From: Opitutus sp. | GTDB taxonomy: Bacteria > Verrucomicrobiota > Verrucomicrobiia > Opitutales > Opitutaceae | NCBI GenBank assembly: GCA_024707325.1 | Contig: JANPZY010000001.1 | Location: 620,001-684,000, forward strand | Direction: 5' to 3' | Length of the DNA: 64,000 nucleotides | Part shown: positions 17,511 to 25,926 of the stretch, piece by piece | Position numbering within the stretch: the stretch's first letter is position 1 | Layout of the letters: each line of letters begins with the position of its first letter | Notes under the pieces: generated by a model | Database searches by the model: none | What the model was told of the DNA's origin: nothing | What the model saw: the letters and a program-made list of their open reading frames with translations, nothing else | Program-made: the position numbers and the translations under genes

Positions 17511-19588
17511 TCAGGGAATTTCGCAAGCGCCTCCGGCGCAGGCGACGACCTGCTTCAGCTCGGTGATATCCTCGGTCTCTTCGAGCAGCGTGTAATCCAC
17601 GGGCTCGTGCACGAGCGAGTTCCACTTGGCGATGTCCTCGGGCGTCACCACCGCCTCGCGCGGAGCCTGCGCGTAAACCTTGTCGCCGCAGTCCTGCAGC
17701 AGCGCGATGCCCGTGAAGTGGTGCCGGTGATCCCAGACGAAATCGGCCACATCGGCCCACTCGTCGGGTCGCACGGAAATCGTGCACGAGACATTGTGGT
17801 GCAAACCGGGCGAGAACTTCTCGTGGCGGCGTCCGGCCCACACCCAGTTCTCCTGCACGAGACGGATATACTCGAGGTGCTTCACGGCCGAGAGATCGTC
17901 GCGATAGATGCCGAAGGCCGGGCCCTCGACGGGAAACGTGATCACTTCGGTGCGTCCATTGGGATCGTAGACGCTCGACTCGACCATGTGCGGGTTGCTG
18001 CGCTTGAAGTGGAGGAAGACCGGATCGTGCACGTTGGTCTGCACGCGGCGGAAATAGCGCGGCGCGTGGTGCGGGTGCAGGCCGCTGCTGGTGCCGAGGA
18101 GCAGGCTGGCGGTGCCCTCGGGTTTCACGCAGGTCGTGCGCGCGGCGGGATTGATCCCGAGCGCGCGGGCGACGATCGCGTTGACAGTCTTGATCACACC
18201 GGCGCCGGCGCGGAGCACCGCCGGATCGAGCAACAGGTCCGGACGATCGAGCACGCCGCAGAGCGACACGCCGAGCAGCGCCTCGCGCTCGGTGATCACG
18301 CGCGAAACGGGCGAGAGGTATCCAAAATCCGTATACCCGGATTGCAGCGTGCCGATCACGGCCGCGTGCGCGCAGAGCTTCAGGAAGCGCTCGCGCGAAT
18401 CGGCGGCGGCCGAGGAGATCGTGCTGAGATTGCAGAACTGCACGCCCGTGAGCGTGTCGCCTTCGCGGAGTTCGCCCGTGTAGCCGAGTTCGCGCAGACG
18501 CTTGATCGCAGCGGCATCGACCTTCAGGCGCGGATGCAGGCCGATCTCCACGCAGGGATTGGCGCCGTATTCGGTATCCTCGACGAAGTAGAAGCCCGGT
18601 TCGCCGAACTGCTTCTGCGCTTCGAACAGACGATCGAACTGCTCGCGCGTGGTGTGGTCGCGCACCAGCACGGCGGAGTTGTTGCTCGCGGTGCGCTGCG
18701 GATTCTCGGCGAACCAGTTGCCGGTCTTCGACGCGATCATCTCCTCGTCGTCGACGGAGAAGAGGCAGATCGTGGCCGAGCGGCGGACGCCGCCGGAGAG
18801 CACGGCCTTCGCGGCCCACATGAGAATGTCGTAAGCTTCGATCGGCTTGAGCTGGCGGCCCGCCGCGGCGCGCACGATGCGCTCGATGCGCGTGAGCGAG
18901 TGGAAGAGCGGCTCCGGTCCGGGCGCCTTGCCGCCCGACGTGCGCAGCGGCGCGCCCTCGGGACGGATCATCGAGTAATCGAAAACCACCTGACGGCCCG
19001 CGACAGCGGCGTGCATCAACTCGTGCAGCGCGTCGGCCCAGCCTTCGATCGTGTCGGCAATCACGTGCGTGATCGGCGCTTGATCCTCCTGCAGCGGCGC
19101 GAGCGGGGCAGCTTGGCCACGTGGTGTTTCTGCACCGAAAAGCCCACGCCGCAGCCGCACAGCAAGAGGTAGAGCGACTCGCCAAACGCCTCCATGCGAT
19201 CGATGTAGGTGAAGCAGCAATTGTAGATGCGCGCGTGCTTCGACTTCACCGCTTCGCCGCCGAACTGCAGCGAACGCATCGAGGGCAGCACCTCGCGGTG
19301 CTCGACCGCCGAAAACGCATCGCGGATCGCATCGTGCAGGTTGCCCAGCGAACCCAGCGCCGCGACTTCGGCCGACGTGACATCGCCCCGTTCGAGCGCG
19401 GTCCACGCTGCCGCATCCAGCGAGGTGTCGGCATACCGCTCGAGATGCATATCGCGCACGCGGTTGACCGCCTCGGCCCAGGTTTCACGGCGACGGCGCT
19501 CCGGCGAATAGCGGGCATAACGGGAGATCGCGATGAAATCCTGAAGTCCGTTAACGGCGTGCGTGATAGGGAGGGTCGAAGCAGGCAT
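17511..19588 (-). CDS. nrdJ: Adenosylcobalamin-dependent (class II) ribonucleoside-triphosphate reductase, one frameshift
   Basis: The gene makes deoxyribonucleotides using B12. N-terminal part (ATG 19588): LPSMRSLQFGGEAV, KHARIYNCCFTYIDRMEAF and the glycine/cysteine-rich LLLCGCGVGFSVQKHHVAKLP. The frame is then lost at a CCCC run near 19106-19109. Adding one C restores AKLPPLAPLQEDQAP and the rest: SGGVRRSATICLFS, ASNNSAVL, NPCVEIGL, the radical-site region GVQFCNLSTIS, KPEGTASLLLGTSSGLHPHHAPRYFRR, and the C-terminal redox pair CAGGACEIP. The single homopolymer indel looks more like a sequence error than decay because both halves are well conserved. A pair of NrdR boxes sits upstream. Confidence 0.88.
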
Positions 19589-19674
19589 GGCAGAGCTAGG
19601 CGAGGAAGGAGTGGTTTTCGTGAACGCGGGAGAGGGTTTTGCTGGGGGTTCGGTCAGCAAGAAGCCGCGGACCG

Positions 19675-19722
19675 CCACTAGCTATTGTGGAGACGCACTC
19701 GTCAATACACTACCTGTAGTGG
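19675..19722 (-). promoter_or_regulatory. Tandem NrdR boxes upstream of nrdJ
   Basis: CACTAGCTATTGTG (19676-19689) and CACTACCTGTAGTG (19708-19721) match the NrdR palindrome pattern (CACTAnnTATnGTG-like). They lie 32 bp apart start to start, about three helical turns, which is the standard NrdR-box spacing. They sit ~90-135 bp upstream of the nrdJ ATG. Known role: NrdR represses ribonucleotide reductase genes when dATP/ATP is sufficient. A further inverted repeat GAGGTAT...ATACCTC follows at ~19731-19755. The rest of the 300-bp gap to the DUF1653 gene shows nothing else. Confidence 0.75.
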
Positions 19723-19886
19723 TCGATGAGGTATTACGTCAGTTGATACCTCACTTTGGAGCCCACCCCGATTTTATGATCGGTGCTCCTCTGAAACGAC
19801 CTTATGAGCCACGCTTTCCGGCTCCGAAAACGACAAAAAATGACGCGCGCCGAACCCTTTCTCGTTGAGTCGCCAGCGGCGAAAAA

Positions 19887-20135
19887 TTGATTGGCGCGGT
19901 GTCGCTTCCTCCTCTGCCCGCCCAGCCCACGCCCGGCCGCTACCGGCACTACAAAGGCCAGGAGTATCGCGTGATCGGGCTCGCCCGCCACTCGGAGACG
20001 CTCGAGCCGCTCGTCGTTTACCAAGCGCTCTACGGCGAACGCGGGCTCTGGGTGCGCCCCGCGGCGATGTTTGTGGAAACGGTGCAGCTCGCGGACGGCC
20101 CTGTGCCGCGCTTCGCCCGGATCGCAGACGAGTAA
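19887..20135 (+). CDS. DUF1653 domain protein
   Basis: A short protein (about 78-82 residues) whose core PGRYRHYKGQEYRVIGLARHSETLEPLVVYQALYGERGLWVRPAAMFVETV is the complete DUF1653 domain, a small beta-rich module of unknown function. The start is TTG at 19887 or GTG at 19899; the latter is nearer the conserved core. It lies 48 bp before the glycerate kinase gene on the same strand, so co-transcription is likely. Confidence 0.8.
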   Translation: MIGAVSLPPLPAQPTPGRYRHYKGQEYRVIGLARHSETLEPLVVYQALYGERGLWVRPAAMFVETVQLADGPVPRFARIADE

Positions 20136-20183
20136 AACTTTTCTCGTCGCTCCGCTTCACCGAGCTTCCCGTTTTTTCCGTTC

Positions 20184-21344
20184 ATGCGCGTCCTGATTGC
20201 CTTCGACAAATTCAAGGACGCACTCGCCGCCGACGAAGCGTGCACGCTCGCGGCGCGCGTGCTCGGCGAACTCCACCGCGACTGGCAGATCGAGAGCTGC
20301 CCGCTCACCGACGGTGGCGAAGGCTTTTGCGCAATCCTCACCCGCGCTCTCCGCGGACAACTCGAGTCGCATGTCGTCACCGGCCCGCGCGGCGAACCTG
20401 TTTCCGCGCCGCTCGGCTGGGTGCGCTGGCGCGACGTGCCGCCGACCGCGCGCGAGCTGCTCGCGCTGCCCCGCCCACTCGCGCCCGACGACAACATCGC
20501 GCTCGTCGAAATGGCGTCCGCCAGCGGACTCGCGCTGCTCTCACCGGCGCAACGCGACCCGTGGCAAACGACTTCGCGCGGCACGGGCGACCTGTTGCAG
20601 ATCGCTCTCAGCGCCGGCGCCCGCGCGATCCTTGTCGGTGTGGGCGGCAGCGCGACCAATGACTTGGGGCTCGGCGCACTCGAGCCCTTCGGGGTGCGGC
20701 TCGTGGCGCGAGACGGTGCGGACCTTGGCTCGACCGTGCCCGCACATTGGCGCGACGTGGTGCGCATCGTGTCCCGACCCGGTCCGCACCCGGTCCCGAT
20801 CCGGATCGCGTGTGACGTCACCAATCCCCTGCTCGGTCCGCCTGGCTGCACCGCGGTTTACGGTCCACAGAAAGGTCTCGCTCCCGGCGAGGTCGCGGAA
20901 ATGGAAGCGCAAGCGGCGCGGATCGCGCAGTTGTTGTGCGCAGCCACCGAGACTCCTGCAGCCGCGCAATCGGTTCCTGGCGCCGGGGCGGCGGGTGGGA
21001 TCGCGTTCGGCCTCGGTGCGGTGCTGGGCGCGCGCTTGCTCGGCGGTTTTGCCCTCGTCGACGCGTGGCTCGGACTGGAAGAAAAACTGCGCGCGGCCGA
21101 TCTCGTGATCACCGGCGAGGGCGCATTCGACGCTACTTCGCTCACCGGCAAAGGCTGCGGCGCGCTGGCGCTTCGCGCCGCGACGCTCGGCAAGCGCGTG
21201 CACGTTTTCGCCGGCCGCGTCGCGGTGAAGGAAGCAAGCGGCTTACAGATGCACGCGATCACGCCGGCTTCGATGCCGCTTGCCGAAGCGTTGCCGCGCG
21301 CTTCTGTTTTTCTTTCTCACGCTCTGAAAGCTGCCTTCGCCTGA
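20184..21344 (+). CDS. Glycerate kinase (GlxK/GarK type) carrying an in-frame 22-bp repeat array
   Basis: 386 residues, close to the family's usual length. It begins MRVLIAFDKFKDALAADEAC, the glycerate kinase type 1 start. It shows CPLTDGGEGFCAILT, LVGVGGSATNDLGLGALEPFG, RIACDVTNPLLGPPGCTAVYGPQKGL, GAGAAGGIAFGLGAVLGARLLGG and LVITGEGAFDATSLTGKGCGALA. It phosphorylates D-glycerate (2-phosphoglycerate-forming in GarK/GlxK relatives). Residues ~175-207 (ARDGADLGSTVPAHWRDVVR onward) are encoded by four exact-period 22-bp repeat units. Overall length is normal, so the repeat appears to have replaced rather than lengthened this surface segment. Activity is probably retained since the motifs around it are intact. 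Confidence 0.9.
   Translation: MRVLIAFDKFKDALAADEACTLAARVLGELHRDWQIESCPLTDGGEGFCAILTRALRGQLESHVVTGPRGEPVSAPLGWVRWRDVPPTARELLALPRPLAPDDNIALVEMASASGLALLSPAQRDPWQTTSRGTGDLLQIALSAGARAILVGVGGSATNDLGLGALEPFGVRLVARDGADLGSTVPAHWRDVVRIVSRPGPHPVPIRIACDVTNPLLGPPGCTAVYGPQKGLAPGEVAEMEAQAARIAQLLCAATETPAAAQSVPGAGAAGGIAFGLGAVLGARLLGGFALVDAWLGLEEKLRAADLVITGEGAFDATSLTGKGCGALALRAATLGKRVHVFAGRVAVKEASGLQMHAITPASMPLAEALPRASVFLSHALKAAFA
20706..20804 (+). repeat. 22-bp repeat array C inside the glycerate kinase coding sequence
   Basis: Units start at 20706, 20728, 20750 and 20772, with a partial unit at 20794. Each has GCTCGACCGTG-like and (C)CCGCACATTG-like halves. Because 22 is not a multiple of three, each unit is read in a different frame, yet no stop codon arises. 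Confidence 0.85.
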
Positions 21345-21355
21345 AACCGCCCCGG

Positions 21356-22084
21356 ATGTCGCACGACGAACACCACCAAGAAAAACTCGCCCGCCACGAA
21401 CGGCGGCGTTGGGCCAAGAAGCTGCTGCGTTTCATGCCGCGGCGGGCGCAATTTCACAAATATCCCATCGTGGGACGCTTCGCTCACTTCGCGCGAAAGC
21501 GTGCGTATCTCTGGTCGTTCAAGACCGCGCACATGCGCCCGGCGTTCTACGCGGGCTCGATCATTTCGCTGCTGCCGCTGATGGGCGTGCAGTTGCCGGT
21601 CACATTCGCCATCTGCCTCGTGCTGCGGGCCAACTTCATGGTCGCGGGCGGGCTGCAGTTCATCACCAACCCCGCCACCGCCGTGCCCGTTTACTACGCG
21701 ACACACCGGCTGGGCGCCGAGATCATCCATTTCACGGGCTTCGGCCACGCGCTCGAAGTCGTGGACGACGATGCTTCGCTCGCAGGCGAAGAGGTCACGC
21801 CTCACCTCGACCAGACGCAGGCGGGACTCGAAACGTCCCCGCGCTGGCTCAAGTGGACGCGCAAACTCGGCGCGGGCCTCAACGCGCTCGTGATCGGCGG
21901 CATCGTGTCGGGCGCGGCACTCGGTCTCGTGCTCGACGTGATCTGGCGCTTCACCGGTGGCAAACGCCAGCAGCGCGCGCATGGAAAACATCACCATCGG
22001 CCGCCGCATAATCATCATCACCACAAGCATCGCTCGCGTTCGAATCGTTCCCGCTCGACGGGCGGAGACCACCCGCCAACCTAA
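21356..22084 (+). CDS. DUF2062 membrane protein with His-rich tail
   Basis: 242 residues. The DUF2062 core has two membrane segments: AGSIISLLPLMGVQLPVTFAICLVLRANFMVAGGLQFITNPATAVPVYYATHRLGAEI, and LNALVIGGIVSGAALGLVLDVIW. The last 40 residues are extremely His/Arg-rich, with four consecutive His residues flanked by His-Asn and His-Lys (near 22000-22030), which could bind metal. DUF2062 proteins are small inner-membrane proteins of unknown function. The start 21356 follows the glycerate kinase stop by 11 bp, and the next gene starts 7 bp after its stop, giving a tight three-gene run. Confidence 0.8.
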   Translation: MSHDEHHQEKLARHERRRWAKKLLRFMPRRAQFHKYPIVGRFAHFARKRAYLWSFKTAHMRPAFYAGSIISLLPLMGVQLPVTFAICLVLRANFMVAGGLQFITNPATAVPVYYATHRLGAEIIHFTGFGHALEVVDDDASLAGEEVTPHLDQTQAGLETSPRWLKWTRKLGAGLNALVIGGIVSGAALGLVLDVIWRFTGGKRQQRAHGKHHHRPPHNHHHHKHRSRSNRSRSTGGDHPPT

Positions 22085-22091
22085 GCCCGCG

Positions 22092-23462
22092 ATGCCCGGC
22101 TTTCTTCGTTTCCTGACGCCGTCGAGACTCCTCTCGTGCGTGCTTGCTCCGCTCACGCTGCTGGGCTGCAGCTGCAGTTCCAGCAGCAGCAGCCGAACCG
22201 GTCCTGTGGCGTCCGATAAAGCGGTTGTATCCACTCCGGCCCGACCGGCGACCGCGCGTCCCGCGCAGGACTTTGTTTATCCGGTGATGCTCGGCATCGA
22301 CGTGCTCACGCTCCAGGGCTTCGCACCCGTGAAGGGCAAGCGCCTCGGCTTGCTCACGCATCCGGCGGGCGTGAATCGTCTCGGCGAGAAAACGATCGAC
22401 GTCCTTCGTCGCGCGCCGGGCGTGAATCTTGTCGCGCTCTACGGACCTGAGCACGGCATCTACGGTGACACGCCGGCCGAGGTCATCATCAACGACACGA
22501 AAGACCCCCGCACCGGCCTGCCTGTTTTCTCGCTCTACGGAAAATTCCGCAAACCCGTCGCCGCGCAGCTCAAGGGCATCGATGCGATGGTGATCGACCT
22601 GCAGGATGTGGGCTCGCGCTCCTACACGTTCATCAGTGCGATGAAGCTCACGATGGAAGCATGCTTCGAGCACAACATCGAGGTCATCGTGCTCGATCGT
22701 CCGAATCCCCTCGGCGGCCTCAAGGTCGACGGCCCGCTGCTCGATGCGAAGTGGCGCAGCTACGTCGGCGAATTCCGCGTGCCCTACGTGCACGGTCTCA
22801 CGATCGCCGAGCTCGCGAAGATGGCGAAGGAAGCTCCCGGCGTGCTCAACATCCCTGACGACGTGCGCGCTCGCGGCCGGCTCACGATCATCCCGATGCG
22901 GGGTTGGAAACGCTCCATGCGCTGGCCCGAGACCGGCCTCACGTGGATCCCGACGTCGCCCTTCGTGCCCGATTTCGCCGCCGTGCAGGGTTACGCGATG
23001 ACCGGCCTCGGCACTTACCTCGGCGGCTTCTATCACGGCGTCGGCAAACAGTATCCTTTCCGCGGTATCGGCCACCGCACGGTGAAGATCGACGAAGTCG
23101 AAAAAGAGCTGAAGGCGCTGAAAATCCCCGGCCTCCAGTTTCGCCGGGTGAGCGGCGTCAACCGCGCCGGCAAACCCGCCGTCGGCCTCTACGTGGAAAT
23201 TTCCGACTACGACGAGTGGCGTCCGACCGAGCTGAGTTTTTATCTCATGAAGCTCGCGTGCAAACTCGAGGGCTCCAATCCCTTCAACGCCGCCACGGTC
23301 GCGCAGCAAAACGGCTTCATCCGCCACATGGGCTCCGAAGAGTTCATGCGCGTGCTGCAACGCGACGGTGCCCGCACCGACATTTCCCTCTGGGTCGAGG
23401 AGTGGCACAAGCGCGCTCTCGTCTACCAGATGCAGAGCCGCCGCTACTGGCTGTATCAGTAA
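22092..23462 (+). CDS. DUF1343 lipoprotein, NamZ-type exo-beta-N-acetylmuramidase
   Basis: 456 residues with a lipobox (LTLLGCS) followed by a serine-rich linker. The DUF1343 body shows MLGIDVL, KGKRLGLLTHPAGVNRLGE, LVALYGPEHGIYGDTPA, MVIDLQDVGSRSYTFISAM, VIVLDRPNPLGG, PTSPFVPDFAAVQGYAMTG and YEWR-like YDEWRPTELSFYLMKL. Characterised members (NamZ) remove terminal MurNAc from peptidoglycan fragments outside the cytoplasm, in wall recycling. ATG 22092 gives a proper signal peptide; an open extension upstream overlaps the DUF2062 gene and is rejected. Confidence 0.88.
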   Translation: MPGFLRFLTPSRLLSCVLAPLTLLGCSCSSSSSSRTGPVASDKAVVSTPARPATARPAQDFVYPVMLGIDVLTLQGFAPVKGKRLGLLTHPAGVNRLGEKTIDVLRRAPGVNLVALYGPEHGIYGDTPAEVIINDTKDPRTGLPVFSLYGKFRKPVAAQLKGIDAMVIDLQDVGSRSYTFISAMKLTMEACFEHNIEVIVLDRPNPLGGLKVDGPLLDAKWRSYVGEFRVPYVHGLTIAELAKMAKEAPGVLNIPDDVRARGRLTIIPMRGWKRSMRWPETGLTWIPTSPFVPDFAAVQGYAMTGLGTYLGGFYHGVGKQYPFRGIGHRTVKIDEVEKELKALKIPGLQFRRVSGVNRAGKPAVGLYVEISDYDEWRPTELSFYLMKLACKLEGSNPFNAATVAQQNGFIRHMGSEEFMRVLQRDGARTDISLWVEEWHKRALVYQMQSRRYWLYQ

Positions 23463-23520
23463 GCGCGCGGTCGCGCAGAAGAAGCCCGCGATCACAACCA
23501 ACGAGCCCCCCCCCGATCGA

Positions 23521-23643
23521 TTCGTTCTCGTTCTCGTAATCGTTCTCGTTCTCTCGGGTCTTTTTCTTTGCAGCGGTCCCGTGCGCTCGCGTGGTTTTTG
23601 AGAACGAGAACGAGAACGATTACGAGAACGAGTAAGAGAACGA
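23521..23643. repeat. Hexamer-arm hairpin element H1
   Basis: The 5' arm is built of TTCTCG/TAATCG hexamers (23521-23553), and the 3' arm is its reverse complement over at least 27 bp (23600-23643). The core contains GTGCGCTCGCGTGGTTTTTG. It occupies much of the 301-bp gap between the NamZ and 23765 genes. The same element type recurs at 25222, 25757, 30451, 55462 and 58940. Confidence 0.85.
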
Positions 23644-23764
23644 TGAATTAAGACGGCGCTCCCGCTTTGCTTTCCGGAGGCGTTTCTGCGAATTTTTTTC
23701 GAAGGGCCGCACGCTGCCGCGGTGTTACACCGGTCGGCCATTCGTCCGTCCCTTTCTCCGCGTC

Positions 23765-24100
23765 ATGAACTCCTCTCCCGATCCCCTCGATCCGCTGCTC
23801 GATCGTTGGGCCGATGTGCCCGATCCGTCTCCCCGTCTCACGTCGGAGGTCTGGCGTCGCATCGCAGAGGCCGAGGCGACCGCCCACCGCCGCACCGGAC
23901 TCCGGGCCGGCATCGAGGCGTGGTTCTCGCGGCCGTCGCTCGCCGCGATGTTTGTCGCGTGCTGCGCGTTGCTCGGACTGTTCCTCGCCGAGTGGCGCGT
24001 CAATCAAGTCCAGCGCGAGCGCAGTGCGCAGATCGCCCGCAGCTACCTGCTGCTCATCGATCCGCTGCTCAAGGCCAACACCGTCGCCCACAACCCATGA
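23765..24100 (+). CDS. Small single-pass membrane protein, probable anti-sigma-type partner
   Basis: 111 residues: a soluble N-terminal part (DPLLDRWADVPDPSPRLTSEVWRRIAEAE) and one membrane segment (SLAAMFVACCALLGLFLAEW), then a short periplasmic tail with a coiled stretch. The layout is that of short membrane anti-sigma factors found beside ECF sigma genes in Verrucomicrobia, but no zinc-binding HxxxCxxC motif is visible. Its stop overlaps the start of the next gene (ATGA at 24097). Function is inferred from context only. Confidence 0.6.
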   Translation: MNSSPDPLDPLLDRWADVPDPSPRLTSEVWRRIAEAEATAHRRTGLRAGIEAWFSRPSLAAMFVACCALLGLFLAEWRVNQVQRERSAQIARSYLLLIDPLLKANTVAHNP

Positions 24101-24549
24101 AACGCACGCTCTCCGTTCTCCTCCTCGGATTGGGCGTGGGCCTCGCCACGCACCTCGCGTATTTTCACTACAACGAGCCCGCCGCCGGCGACTCTCTCGA
24201 CGGCCACCTCGCGTGGATGAAGCGCGAACTCAATCTCTCCGACGCGCAATACGCCCGCATCCGCGATCTTCACCAGGAATCCAGCCCGCGTCTGCGCGAG
24301 CTCGCCAGCGAAGTCGCCCAACTGCAGGCCGAGTTTGCGGCGTTCGAAAACACCCGCCGCACGACCGACAAAGTCGATTTCATCGAGTTCGCCGCCTTCG
24401 TGGAGCTCCGCCGCGCGATCAACGAACGCTGCATCGCCTCCACTCGCCAGCTCGTGCTCGCCTCGGCTGACGTGATGACGCCCGAGCAGCGCGCCCATTA
24501 TCTCGGCCTGGTCGCTCCCTCCGAATCGCTCCACTCCTCGCATAACTAA
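24097..24549 (+). CDS. Periplasmic CpxP/Spy-like protein
   Basis: 150 residues: a signal/anchor (TLSVLLLGLGVGLATHLAYF), then a helical domain: LAWMKRELNLSDAQYARIRDLHQESSPRLRELASEVAQLQAEF. It ends with VMTPEQRAHYLGLV. LSxxQ and MTPEQR are the paired LTxxQ-type motifs of the Spy/CpxP (heavy-metal-resistance periplasmic) family, which sense or chaperone envelope stress. It overlaps the upstream gene by 4 bp and precedes the sigma factor gene by 26 bp, so the three probably form an envelope-stress module. Confidence 0.75.
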   Translation: MKRTLSVLLLGLGVGLATHLAYFHYNEPAAGDSLDGHLAWMKRELNLSDAQYARIRDLHQESSPRLRELASEVAQLQAEFAAFENTRRTTDKVDFIEFAAFVELRRAINERCIASTRQLVLASADVMTPEQRAHYLGLVAPSESLHSSHN

Positions 24550-24575
24550 ACCGAGAGCGCCCGCCCCAGCGCGCC

Positions 24576-25181
24576 GTGTCTTCCGACCCCGAAATCGATC
24601 GCGCCAGTCTCGCCGCCCTCCAGCGCGGCGACACCTCGGCCCTCAACCGACTCATCGCCCGCTGGCAGCGGCCGTTGATCGCGTTTGCGTATCGCTACGT
24701 GCAAAACTCCGCCGATGCGCACGACCTCGTGGCCGAAGTGTTCGTGAAATTTTATCAGCAACGCGACCGCCTGCGCGCCGACACCAACGTCTCCGCCTGG
24801 CTCTTCACCGCGCTCACCAACCGCTGCCACAACCACCACCGCTGGAAGCGCCGCCACCCCACCGTGACGATGGACGCCCCTGTCGACGACGGCCGCAGCG
24901 AAAGCCCCGCCGGCTTTTCCGAATTTCCTTCCGATCAACCCGCGCCGCACGCCTCGCTCGTGCACGACGAATCGGAGGCCGCCGTGCGCACGGCGATCGA
25001 CCAACTCCCCCACGACCTGAAAACCGCCGTGCTCCTTCACCACTACGAGCACCTCTCGTATCGCGAGATCGGCGAGATCGTCGGCTGCTCCGAACGCGGC
25101 GTCGAAACCCGGCTCTACCGCGCGCGCCAGCAGCTCAAGGCCGCGCTCGCCCACTACATCGGCGAAGCCAGCGCCTGCTGA
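24576..25181 (+). CDS. ECF-type RNA polymerase sigma factor
   Basis: 201 residues starting at GTG. Region 2 reads RLIARWQRPLIAFAYRYVQNSADAHDLVAEVFVKFYQQRDRL...VSAWLFTALTNRCHNHHRWKRR. Region 4 is AIDQLPHDLKTAVLLHHYEHLSYREIGEIVGCSERGVETRLYRARQQLKAAL. A long Ser/Pro/Asp-rich linker separates them. It directs RNA polymerase to a specific promoter set, probably its own operon. Unusually, it is the last gene of the three-gene run, after the putative anti-sigma and Spy-like genes, whereas sigma genes are normally first. Confidence 0.9.
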   Translation: MSSDPEIDRASLAALQRGDTSALNRLIARWQRPLIAFAYRYVQNSADAHDLVAEVFVKFYQQRDRLRADTNVSAWLFTALTNRCHNHHRWKRRHPTVTMDAPVDDGRSESPAGFSEFPSDQPAPHASLVHDESEAAVRTAIDQLPHDLKTAVLLHHYEHLSYREIGEIVGCSERGVETRLYRARQQLKAALAHYIGEASAC

Positions 25182-25221
25182 GCTCGCGAACGAAAAGCGT
25201 TCTCACCGTCTCGCCGACGCT

Positions 25222-25356
25222 TCATTCGCGAGAAATCCCGGCTCGATTCGTTCGCGTAATCGTAATCGTTCTCGTTCTCGCGGGCTTTTTTTTCGCAGCC
25301 GTGTCGTGCGCTCGCGCGGTTTGGAGAAAGAGAACGAGAAAGAGAAAGAGAACGAA
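25222..25356. repeat. Hexamer-arm hairpin element H2
   Basis: It begins TTCATTCGCGAGAAATCCCG, then a TCGTTC/TAATCG arm, a GCGGGC plus T-run core with GTGCGCTCGCGCGGTTT, and an AGAAAGAGAACGAG-type 3' arm. The first 40 bp are nearly identical to H3, 530 bp away. Confidence 0.85.
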
Positions 25357-25525
25357 CACGGTCGCGACGAGGTGCGGCTTCGGTCGAGCGGAGGTCCGGA
25401 CACGGTCGAGCAAACGTCCGGACATGCTCGAGCGCAGGTGCGCACACGGTCGACCGAAGGTGCGGACTGCGTCGCGACACCGTGCGGACATCGTCGAGAC
25501 CACGTGCACACATCGTCGCGACCAC
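25357..25525 (-). repeat. 22-bp tandem repeat array D (about 7.5 units, inverted orientation)
   Basis: Units such as GGTCGAGCGGAGGTCCGGAC and GCTCGAGCGCAGGTGCGCAC recur every 22 bp. They are in the opposite orientation to arrays A-C and directly abut hairpin H2. Confidence 0.88.
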
Positions 25526-25542
25526 CTGCCTCGCCCCCTGCC

Positions 25543-25659
25543 TGTCATTCTGAGCGTAGCGAAGAATCCAGGGGGCGTTTCGACCCGCTTTGCGGCTGGG
25601 AAACTCCCAGTGGATGTCAGGTTAGCCTTCAGCTGAACTTCGCTGCGCTCAGCATGACA
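25543..25659. repeat. TGTCATTCTGAGCG inverted-repeat element
   Basis: TGTCATTCTGAGCGTAGCGA (from 25543) is inverted at 25638-25659, ending CTGCGCTCAGCATGACA, with 20 of 22 positions matching. Near-identical palindromes occur in unrelated bacterial phyla (recalled, not searched), so this is probably a widely transferred repetitive element. Confidence 0.75.
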
Positions 25660-25666
25660 ACGATCG

Positions 25667-25744
25667 GGTGGAGCCCGCCGTCCCCGGCGGGCTTTGTTTG
25701 GCGATCGCCGCGTTCATAACCCGCCGAGGACGGCGGGTTCCACC
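25667..25744. repeat. GGTGGAGCCCGCCG inverted pair, G1
   Basis: GGTGGAGCCCGCCGTCCCCG and a reversed copy ending CGGCGGGTTCCACC flank a short spacer. Each half can itself form a CCCGCCG / CGGCGGG hairpin. Related pairs lie at 53018 and 55375 and single halves at 2274 and 52150. Confidence 0.8.
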
Positions 25745-25756
25745 CTGTCCAAAGCA

Positions 25757-25886
25757 TTTCATTCGCGAGAAATCCCGGCTCGATTCGTTCTCGTTCTCGC
25801 GGGCTTTTTTGCAGCCGTCTCGTGCGCTCGCGCGGGTTCGAGAACGATTACGATTACGAGAACGAGTAAGAGAACGAGAACGAGTA
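25757..25886. repeat. Hexamer-arm hairpin element H3
   Basis: The same layout as H2: a TTCATTCGCGAGAAATCCCG start, TTCTCG hexamers, a CGTGCGCTCGCGCGGG core, then an arm of GAACGA/TTACGA hexamers. H2, array D, the TGTCATTC element, G1 and H3 fill the entire 778-bp gap 25182-25959. Confidence 0.85.
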
Positions 25887-25888
25887 AA

Positions 25889-25926
25889 GAAGCCGGACCG
25901 CACTTTGGCGATCCGGCTTCTTCTTA
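25889..25926 (-). terminator. Terminator hairpin after the TonB-like gene
   Basis: GAAGCCGGA / TCCGGCTTC forms a 9-bp stem with a 14-nt loop, 34 bp past the stop of the minus-strand gene. T-rich sequence flanks both sides. Confidence 0.5.
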
